From positions 1 through 13,028 of the forward strand of contig AUXH01000544.1 in NCBI GenBank assembly GCA_000482145.1: DNA of 13,028 nt, read 5' to 3'. This DNA is from Strigomonas culicis. Lineage: Eukaryota; Euglenozoa; Kinetoplastea; Trypanosomatida; Trypanosomatidae. A program made the translations under genes and the position numbers. Position 1 is the stretch's first letter. Every line of letters starts with the position of its first letter. Below are positions 6,817-13,028 of this stretch, in pieces. The notes below the pieces were generated by a model. The model was given only the letters and a program-made list of their open reading frames with translations. It was not told where the DNA came from and did not search any database.

Positions 6817-9138
6817 ATGCGTCTGATCATCTCTGCCGCGAAGGAGAGGCACCAGGAGGCGTGCACCGCCGTGGCGGTGTCGCTGACCGGCGATGTGATT
6901 ACGGGAAGTGACGACTTTGCGGTCCGTCGCTGGAATACGAACGGCGAGGCCATCGGCATCATTAAACAGTTCGAGAGCTGCGTGACGTACGTGTCGTGGG
7001 TCCCGACGCTCGCGGGCAAGAAGTTGTCGGCCGACAACGACAACTGCCTCGTGGCGTGCGCGGATGGGTCCTTCTCGTTTCTGAACGCGTCCAGCGGCCG
7101 CGTCGAGCGGACTGTCGAGGCTCACATTGGTAGCATCACCGGCCTGGTGTACGCCGCCGACGGGTCCTCCATCATCACCTCCGGCGAGGACGGGTGCGTC
7201 AAGGTGTGGTCGCAGGCCGGCATTCCACGCTCCACCCTCGCCAACGCGGGGAAGTGTATCTACGCGCTGTGCTGGGGCTCCGAGACGACAGAGCTCGGCG
7301 GTGACTGCGTCCTGTACGCTGCGGGGAGCGAGGTCATTGTGAAGCCCCTCAACCCGTCCATCAAGAAGCAGATCAAGTGGAAGGCGCACAACGGCGTGGT
7401 GCTCTGCGCGGACTGGTCGCGCATGAGCGGACTCATCGTCACCGGCGGCGAGGACGGCACCTACAAGGTGTGGGACCCCTACGGCCGCAACATCTTCACG
7501 TCCAGCGCGGGCGAGCACCCCATCAACTCCGTCCGCTTCTCGGCGGACGGCGAGATGTTCGCCGTGGGCTCCTTCATGAACGTGCGCCTGTGCGATAAGA
7601 CGGGCTGGAGCCACACCTACGAGCGCATGACGGAGGGCAGCGCGCTGTCCTTCCAGTGGAGCCCGGACGGGACGCAGATGGTGGTCGGCTGCGGAACCGG
7701 CGCGGTCTGCACGGCGCAAATCGTGGACCGCAAGGCGCTGTGGGGCCCCTACGCGGTCACGCTCGTCGACAGCCGCAAGATCTTGCTGCAGGACGTTGTG
7801 AACGACACGGTCGACGAGCTGGAGCACCGCGACAAGGTGATCAAGATCGAGATGGGCTACGGGTACCTGGTCGTGTGCACGACGACGCAGTGCGTGTGCT
7901 ACAACATGACCCGCGTGCGCTCGCCGGTCCAGTTTGACCTGAAGGACTCCGTCATCACGCTCAAGCTGAGCTCGCGCCAGTTCCTGCTGGCGGACTGCAA
8001 CCAGGGCATCCAGATCTACTCCTACGAGGGCCGCCTCGTGAGCGTGCTGCGCCTGCAGGCGACGCTGCGCCCGGAGATCATGGCGTCGGACCTGCTCTCC
8101 ATCGCGTCCGACACGGTGGCCATCCGCAGCCTGTCGGACCTCAAGAAAGTGCTGTGCTTCGACGCCAGCAGCGGCAAGCAGGTGGAGGAGGCCACCGTCG
8201 TCCACCACATGGACATCGTCTCCGTGCACCTCTCGCAGCCCGGCGCGGTGAACGAGCGGAAGATCGCCTATGTCGACCGGAACCGCGACCTGTACTTCGG
8301 CGCGGTGCACTCGCGCATCGGCTTCCACAAGCTGAGCACCATGGTCACGAGCGTCGCGTGGCACGCCAACTACGAGATGATCGTCGCGGTCGCGGACGGC
8401 AAGCTGACGACGTGGTACTACCCGTCCATCCTCCTGTCCGACCGCGACCTGCTCGCCAAGACGAAGGACGTCAACGACAGCGCCGCCGACTTCACGAGCA
8501 ACGACCGCATCACGAACTTCACCGACACGCGCGTACAGGTCCGCCGCGGCGCGGACGGCGCGCTGCTCACGCTCCCCGTGTCCTCGTACCCCGTCATTGT
8601 GTTCCAGCTCGTGGAGAGCAACGACTGGGACGGCGCCACGCGGCTCACGCGGTTCCTCGGCGACCCGCTGCTGTGGTCCGTGCTGACCGGCCTCGCTGTG
8701 CAGAAGGGTGAGCTCAACGTGGCCGAGATCGGCTACGGCGCGCTGCTGGACCTCGCGAAGGTGCGCTACGTGCACGCGGTGCGCGACATCCCGACGCCGG
8801 AGGGCCGGCAAGCGGAGCTGCTCCTGCTGCAGCACCGCACCGCGGAGGCGGAGCGCGTGCTGCTGCAGTCCGGTCTGCTCTACCGCTGCATAGACATGCA
8901 CACGCGCCTCTTCAACTGGGAGCGCGCGCTCACGATAGCAAAGGAGCGGAAGACCCACGTAGACACCGTCATGGCGCGACGCCAGAAGTACCTGGAGGAG
9001 TCGGGCAAGAAGGAGAATTTGGATTGCTTCAAGGAGCTGGGCGACTCTGTCAAGATCAACTGGGGTGCCATTGGCGAGAAGATTAAGCAAGAATTAGCAA
9101 AGGAGGCAGAACGGCCATCCGCTCGCCCTTATCAGTGA
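6817..9138 (+). CDS. IFT80: Intraflagellar transport protein IFT80
   Basis: A 773-residue WD40 protein of the IFT-B complex; human IFT80 is 777 residues, so it is full length. The N-terminus (MRLIISAAKERHQE) matches the family's opening, which supports this start. WD-type blades are visible at DDFAVRRW (32-39), EDGCVKVW (ending W131) and EDGTYKVW (ending W219). The layout fits two seven-blade propellers (about 1-290 and 290-580) followed by a helical C-terminal part (about 589-773) used for dimerisation in the family. The second propeller lacks obvious WD dipeptides, which is usual for IFT80. It should act in the flagellum, moving with IFT trains. It lies 732 bp downstream of IFT52 on the same strand, so both should be in one primary transcript. 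No break, missing segment or unusual codon stretch was seen. Confidence 0.95.
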   Translation: MRLIISAAKERHQEACTAVAVSLTGDVITGSDDFAVRRWNTNGEAIGIIKQFESCVTYVSWVPTLAGKKLSADNDNCLVACADGSFSFLNASSGRVERTVEAHIGSITGLVYAADGSSIITSGEDGCVKVWSQAGIPRSTLANAGKCIYALCWGSETTELGGDCVLYAAGSEVIVKPLNPSIKKQIKWKAHNGVVLCADWSRMSGLIVTGGEDGTYKVWDPYGRNIFTSSAGEHPINSVRFSADGEMFAVGSFMNVRLCDKTGWSHTYERMTEGSALSFQWSPDGTQMVVGCGTGAVCTAQIVDRKALWGPYAVTLVDSRKILLQDVVNDTVDELEHRDKVIKIEMGYGYLVVCTTTQCVCYNMTRVRSPVQFDLKDSVITLKLSSRQFLLADCNQGIQIYSYEGRLVSVLRLQATLRPEIMASDLLSIASDTVAIRSLSDLKKVLCFDASSGKQVEEATVVHHMDIVSVHLSQPGAVNERKIAYVDRNRDLYFGAVHSRIGFHKLSTMVTSVAWHANYEMIVAVADGKLTTWYYPSILLSDRDLLAKTKDVNDSAADFTSNDRITNFTDTRVQVRRGADGALLTLPVSSYPVIVFQLVESNDWDGATRLTRFLGDPLLWSVLTGLAVQKGELNVAEIGYGALLDLAKVRYVHAVRDIPTPEGRQAELLLLQHRTAEAERVLLQSGLLYRCIDMHTRLFNWERALTIAKERKTHVDTVMARRQKYLEESGKKENLDCFKELGDSVKINWGAIGEKIKQELAKEAERPSARPYQ

Positions 9139-9921
9139 TCAGCGATGTATAGTCGTTCTCCGTCTCTCTCTCTTTTTTTTTTTGTTCTTGTGATCGTTGT
9201 GGGCGTGCATCCGCATGTCTGTGTTGGTTATTACTATACACACACACATGGACGAGGAAGGAAAAAAAAAAGCATGAGTAAATAGATGAACAATGAGAAA
9301 ATCTTTAGAGTGCTGCGTTTGCTGGAAGTATCAGTTTTGAAGTTTTTTTTTTTGATATATATACCCACAAAAAGAAAAGAAACAAACTCTTTTCTTCCAT
9401 GAACATTGATGTTTGATATGATATATGATTCATTTTTTTCTTCTTCCATTTTTTTTTGTTCTTGTATTATTGTGTTTCTAAAGATGTTAATAGATGTTTC
9501 AATGCAGCTGGTCGTATTGAAAAGGAAAGAGTCACTAATAATGCGAATAACAGTCGTGTCTGTTGCAGGTGCATGCAAACGGCCCGTAGTTCCGTAAGTG
9601 TGTCAATGCACTGCCGTCATTTTATGTGTATTGAAGTACCGTTTTTTTGCTTAGAGACTGTATGTGTTAGCCTGTCCTCCTTTTTTGTTTTTCGCCAGCT
9701 TGTAAATGACGCCTTTCTTTTTTGTTTCTGGTTCAATAATTGTTGTGTATATGCTGTTAGTGGATCTTCCAGACTGCTCCACCGATAGGAATACCCATAG
9801 TTCTCTCTTTTCTTCCCTTCTCCCTTCCACCTATTTAGCAGTTCAGCTTTTGTTAGTCCTGTTTAGTTCTCGTTTGTCTTCGCTTTGCCATTACACGCGT
9901 TACCACCACCACTGTACGGCG
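9139..9921. other. Spacer between IFT80 and the calcyphosin-like gene
   Basis: AT-rich, with T-runs near 9172-9183 and 9342-9352 and a T-rich tract at about 9431-9480 whose first AG (9482-9483) is directly followed by an ATG. That frame closes after 37 codons and was not accepted. A frame open from ATG 9706 joins the next gene but consists of translated T-rich sequence. Confidence 0.6.
9803..9846 (+). promoter_or_regulatory. Predicted spliced-leader acceptor for the calcyphosin-like gene
   Basis: A C/T tract (about 9801-9830) is followed by closely spaced AGs at 9837-9838, 9840-9841 and 9845-9846. The leader to ATG 9922 is about 75-83 nt with no ATG. This removes the earlier ATG at 9706 from the mRNA and so decides the start. 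Confidence 0.6.
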
Positions 9922-11184
9922 ATGATTGGCGGCGAGCACAAGAAGGAGCGGCTCAGTGAACGGGCCGCCCATGCCCAGAACCAGCCAAAGAACCGCGGCT
10001 ACCTGCAAGGAACGGAGGCCATGACCGCTGGCTACACCTGCGAAACACTGCAGGGCAACTGGGCGGAGGAGCGGGCCGACGCCGGTTACTACGACGGGAA
10101 GCCGCTGGTGCGGCCCGACCAGACGACGTGGACGACCACGTACCGCAAAATGACTGGAAACGACGGAGCGTCACCCGCGGAGACCGCAGATCGCTTCCGT
10201 CAGGAGACGCTGCTCGACATTGAGGATCACGCGAAGCGCTCCTATCCGGGGCACCAACCGCACCTTGAGCGGGACCACGAGGCCATGGTGGCAGACAGCC
10301 TGCATACCGTGTACGAAAAGACCTATGTGAACCCCGCGGACGTGGTGCCTCCCGTGAGGGCACCGGTGGTGCTGTGCGGCAACCCAACTTCCCAAGGGCG
10401 GGCCGTCGTGCTTCGCTTCCGCCAGGCGCTGAAGGGCCGGATGCCGGGCCGGAGCTGCGTGCCAGGCAACGTGGCGCGCACGCTCCGCCTGGCGCTGCGC
10501 GGCTGCTGCACGAACGAAGAGACCAACTGTGTCAACGCAAAGGAGCTGCAGGAGGGCCTTCTCGGCGTTGGCATCGGTGCCTCTCTCGCCGAGTGCATGG
10601 TGCTTGTTCGGACGTTCGACACGGTAGGGGACGACGCGGCTTCGCTCCTCACCATCACAGACGAGATCAGGGGGCATTTCAGTGATCGCCGCGCACTTTT
10701 AGTTGAGAATGTTTACAACTTGTTGAAGTCGGTGTCGTCTGACGGCCTTGTAACATTCCAGCAGCTCGCCGATCTGACGGACCTCCGCTTCCTGCCCAGC
10801 GTACAGGAAGGCGCGGCGACGCTAGAAGAGGCAAAGGACGTGTACTGTAAACAGATGGACTTCGCGTGTCCAACGGCGCTGCTGCAGGCGGAGCGGTTTG
10901 GTGGGTTCTTTGCGGACTTCTCCTTTGAGGTGGACATCGACAACGACTTCGAGAAGGTGATGCGGAACATGTTTCACCTGAGCGGCGGCATCGGCCCCTC
11001 CGCGAACACGTCGTGTCGACGTGTCCGTGTCACCCACTTGAACGGACGCATCACGGATGAGGAAATCAAGAATGATATTACGATTCGCGGCGATGCCCAG
11101 GCGGTGAAGGAGGCGATACTGAAGAACTTGCGGACGCAAGGAATAACAGATGTCAAAGACTTCCAAGTAACGAACGAAGTGTAA
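9922..11184 (+). CDS. Calcyphosin-like protein with degenerate EF-hands, probable axonemal protein
   Basis: Protein of 420 residues. The C-terminal part has the layout of calcyphosin-like EF-hand proteins found in cilia: an acidic DIDNDFEKVMRN stretch (338-349), then SGGIGPSANTSCRRV (354-368) and a THLNGR...EEI stretch. All EF-hand loops look decayed. Around 197-208 the loop ends in E208 but lacks early acidic ligands; at 233-249 (DTVGDDAASLLTITDEI) the loop carries an insertion; at 270-281 the ligands read S270, S272, D274 and Q281. Calcium binding is therefore doubtful. The N-terminal 165 residues are polar with a GNWAEER motif at 45-51, similar to a short motif in some ciliary microtubule-associated proteins such as CFAP107. 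A place on or inside axonemal doublets is inferred from these features and from the IFT neighbours. ATG 9922 was preferred to the in-frame ATG 9706, whose codons are pyrimidine tract. Confidence 0.7.
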   Translation: MIGGEHKKERLSERAAHAQNQPKNRGYLQGTEAMTAGYTCETLQGNWAEERADAGYYDGKPLVRPDQTTWTTTYRKMTGNDGASPAETADRFRQETLLDIEDHAKRSYPGHQPHLERDHEAMVADSLHTVYEKTYVNPADVVPPVRAPVVLCGNPTSQGRAVVLRFRQALKGRMPGRSCVPGNVARTLRLALRGCCTNEETNCVNAKELQEGLLGVGIGASLAECMVLVRTFDTVGDDAASLLTITDEIRGHFSDRRALLVENVYNLLKSVSSDGLVTFQQLADLTDLRFLPSVQEGAATLEEAKDVYCKQMDFACPTALLQAERFGGFFADFSFEVDIDNDFEKVMRNMFHLSGGIGPSANTSCRRVRVTHLNGRITDEEIKNDITIRGDAQAVKEAILKNLRTQGITDVKDFQVTNEV

Positions 11185-11589
11185 ATCATGTAAGATAGAC
11201 CTGTACACCACGAGGTATTAAGAATGGATGTATGTAAAGTAAAATGGCGACGATGAACTCCTCTCTTTTTTTTTTGTTGTTGTTGTTTTTAGCCGTCGTC
11301 TCTTTTCTTTCTCTGCAAAGGCGATTGCCGAGCCATCGGCATGCACTGTGCTTCTCTTGGAAACTTACATGTTGAATTATCAATTTGCTACCCCCCCCCC
11401 ACCACACACACTGTCTTTCCTCTCTCACTTTTCCTTTCATACAATTTCCACCGAAAGCTCAAATTGGTAGCTTTTCAGATATATATATATATTTTTTTCA
11501 CGTCCCACAGGCCCACTGCTAGTTGATACGACCTTTTCTTTTTCTCGTCTCTCTCTTTTTTCCCCCCGTCTCACATTCAACGGTGCGTC
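11185..11589. other. Spacer upstream of lipoyl synthase
   Basis: No gene. It contains a T-run with a short TTG repeat (about 11266-11290), a run of ten Cs at 11391-11400 followed by CA repeats, a C/T tract at about 11411-11440 with AG at 11456-11457, a short TA run near 11480, and the strong C/T tract just before the start. Several acceptor sites are therefore possible. Confidence 0.6.
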
Positions 11590-11600
11590 ATGCTGCGCAG
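11485..11600 (+). promoter_or_regulatory. Alternative spliced-leader acceptors for lipoyl synthase
   Basis: Three candidates are visible. A T-rich stretch leads to CCCACAG with AG at 11509-11510 (80-nt leader), and another AG lies at 11521-11522. The strongest tract (about 11532-11573) has no AG after it until 11599-11600, ten bases past the start ATG and inside the reading frame. Use of that AG would leave a 10-nt leader before the next in-frame ATG at 11611 (Met8). Confidence 0.5.
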
Positions 11601-12747
11601 AACCTTTGGGATGTGGTGCGCCGCGGGCAGCACGGTCAGCCTCATGCAGGACGTCGACAGGACGGACCCACGCTACAAACAGATCTTCATGGAGCGCTTC
11701 CGCAATAAGCTGGCGACCGACCAGACGGGGCGGAAGGACCTGGAGAGCTTCATGGACCTGCCGGAGGGGCTGCCGCCGTCGGCGGCGTCGATTGGGCCCA
11801 TCGCGCGCGGCACGGAGCCGCTGCCGCCGTGGCTGAAGCTCAAGGTGCCCAAGGGCGCGACACACCGGCCGCGCTTCAACAAGATCCGCCAGAGCATGCG
11901 CGCGAAGAAGCTGTCCACGGTGTGCGAGGAGGCCAAGTGCCCCAACATCGGCGAGTGCTGGGGCGGCGACGAGGAGGAGGGCAGCGCGACGGCGACCATC
12001 ATGGTGATGGGCAGCCACTGCACGCGCGGGTGCCGCTTCTGCTCCGTGCTCACGAGCAAGACGCCGCCGCCGCTGGACCCCGAGGAGCCGGAGAAGGTGG
12101 CAAGCGCCGTGCACGAGATGGGCGTCGACTACATCGTCATGACGATGGTCGACCGCGACGACATGGCCGACGGCGGCGCCGGCCACGTCGTGAAGTGCAT
12201 CGAGACGATCAAGGAGAAGACGCCGTCCATCATGCTGGAGGCGCTCGTCGGCGACTTCCACGGCGACCTTGCTCTCGTGGAGAAGGTGGCAAACGCGCCG
12301 CTGAACGTGTATGCGCACAACATCGAGTGCGTCGAGCGCATCAGCCCGCGCGTGCGGGACCGTCGCGCGTCCTACAAGCAGTCGCTGGAGACGCTGGAGC
12401 ACGTCACGCGGCACACGAACGGCCGCATGCTCACCAAAAGCAGCATCATGCTTGGCCTGGGCGAGAGGGAGGAGGAGGTGCGGCAGACACTGCGCGACCT
12501 GCGCGCGGCCGGCGTGTCCGCCGTGACGCTCGGCCAGTACCTGCAGCCCTCCCGCACGCGGCTGCGCGTCTCCCGCTACGCACATCCGAACGAGTTCGCC
12601 ATGTGGGAGAAGGAGGCGATGGACATGGGGTTTCTCTATTGCGCCTCCGGCCCGATGGTCAGAAGCTCCTACCGCGCAGGGGAGTACTACATCCGGAACA
12701 TCCTGGAGCAGAAAAAGAAGGAGGAGGAAATGGCAGCGAGCAATTAA
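11590..12747 (+). CDS. LIAS: Lipoyl synthase, mitochondrial (radical SAM)
   Basis: Inserts two sulfurs into protein-bound octanoyl chains to make the lipoyl cofactor of the 2-oxoacid dehydrogenases and the glycine cleavage H protein. At 385 residues the length fits mitochondrial family members. Both iron-sulfur sites are present: the auxiliary cluster at C112, C117, C123 ([13 protein letters not shown]) and the radical SAM cluster at C144, C148, C151 (CTRGCRFC). The C-terminal RSSY (358-361), whose Ser ligates the auxiliary cluster, is intact. Other family landmarks are [30 protein letters not shown] and [12 protein letters not shown]. The N-terminus ([14 protein letters not shown]) is basic and uncharged otherwise, fitting a mitochondrial presequence. 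In the family the dipeptide in VDRDD-xx-DGG is usually LP; here it is MA. The frame ends in TAA at 12745-12747 with a Lys/Glu-rich tail. Confidence 0.96.
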   Translation: MLRRTFGMWCAAGSTVSLMQDVDRTDPRYKQIFMERFRNKLATDQTGRKDLESFMDLPEGLPPSAASIGPIARGTEPLPPWLKLKVPKGATHRPRFNKIRQSMRAKKLSTVCEEAKCPNIGECWGGDEEEGSATATIMVMGSHCTRGCRFCSVLTSKTPPPLDPEEPEKVASAVHEMGVDYIVMTMVDRDDMADGGAGHVVKCIETIKEKTPSIMLEALVGDFHGDLALVEKVANAPLNVYAHNIECVERISPRVRDRRASYKQSLETLEHVTRHTNGRMLTKSSIMLGLGEREEEVRQTLRDLRAAGVSAVTLGQYLQPSRTRLRVSRYAHPNEFAMWEKEAMDMGFLYCASGPMVRSSYRAGEYYIRNILEQKKKEEEMAASN

Positions 12748-12974
12748 ATACATGCTGTAGCAGAGCTCTAAGAAAAAACAAAAAGAATGAGGTTTGTTAA
12801 CTACGCAGCAATGTGAAAACAACACCAGCAAAACCAAAAAAAACTTATATATTAAAAAAAAACAGTTAACACTAGTTGAGAACGTATATAAATGCTGATG
12901 ATTACGAGTATTCCCACTACACTTCCTTACTGATTGTTTTTTTTTAAAAAAAAAAACACGTACTCGTGGTCATG

Positions 12975-13028
<54 letters not shown>
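12748..13028. other. A-rich trailer after lipoyl synthase
   Basis: A-rich sequence with A-runs near 12767, 12835 and 12855, fitting a 3' UTR. A run of nine T joined to eleven A (12937-12956) is a perfect inverted repeat in its core. No gene was seen. Confidence 0.65.
12981..13028. repeat. (TA)24 microsatellite at the window edge
   Basis: An uninterrupted TA dinucleotide repeat runs from 12981 to the last base, with a slightly imperfect start from about 12974. Its true length is unknown because the window ends within it; the assembly may break here. Confidence 0.95.

Noticed and set aside
6787..9090. 767-codon open frame on the - strand opposite IFT80
   Set aside because: A mirror of biased third positions in IFT80; His/Val/Arg/Leu-rich with no domain, while the + strand is clearly IFT80.
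9484..9597. 37-codon frame right after a T-tract and AG
   Set aside because: The ATG touches the AG with no leader, the frame is short, and no feature supports it.
9706..9921. N-terminal extension of the calcyphosin-like protein from ATG 9706
   Set aside because: F/S/L-rich translation of T-rich spacer, upstream of the predicted acceptor at 9838-9846.
12748..12960. Strand-switch region after lipoyl synthase, suggested by the change from T-runs to A-runs
   Set aside because: Other 3' UTRs in the window are also A-rich, and no - strand gene is visible.

Overview
The window looks like nuclear DNA from a trypanosomatid protist. Six long intronless genes all lie on the + strand, as in a polycistronic array. 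Coding sequence is GC-rich with strongly GC-biased third positions, while the 400-1000 bp spacers are AT-rich and full of T-runs. Before the first five starts there is a polypyrimidine tract, then an AG a short ATG-free distance upstream of the ATG, the usual layout of a spliced-leader (trans-splicing) acceptor. The sixth has a tract too, but its first following AG lies inside the ORF. I could not place the genus; such AT-rich spacers beside GC-rich genes are unlike typical Leishmania spacers.

Layout, left to right: (1) 797-1918, a coiled-coil + U-box + CCCH zinc-finger protein; (2) 2926-3681, a GDT1/TMEM165-family cation/H+ exchanger; (3) 4114-6084, intraflagellar transport protein IFT52, much longer than usual; (4) 6817-9138, IFT80; (5) 9922-11184, a calcyphosin-like protein with decayed EF-hands and a ciliary-type N-terminus; (6) 11590-12747, mitochondrial lipoyl synthase. 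The right edge is a (TA)n microsatellite. No tRNA, rRNA, CRISPR array, transposon or - strand gene was recognised.

Genes 3-5 form a flagellar block: two IFT-B subunits followed by a probable axonemal protein. Genes 1, 2 and 6 serve unrelated tasks (RNA/ubiquitin-linked regulation, Golgi or vesicle ion balance, lipoate synthesis), as is normal in trypanosomatid arrays, where neighbours are co-transcribed but controlled after transcription.

Most worth a second look: the U-box/CCCH combination with a Cys-Cys-Cys-Asn first finger; a possible 52-codon gene at 2600-2758; the extra C-terminal domain of IFT52; the degenerate calcyphosin-like protein; and a lipoyl synthase whose best splice acceptor falls inside its own reading frame, which could yield proteins with and without the start of the mitochondrial presequence.
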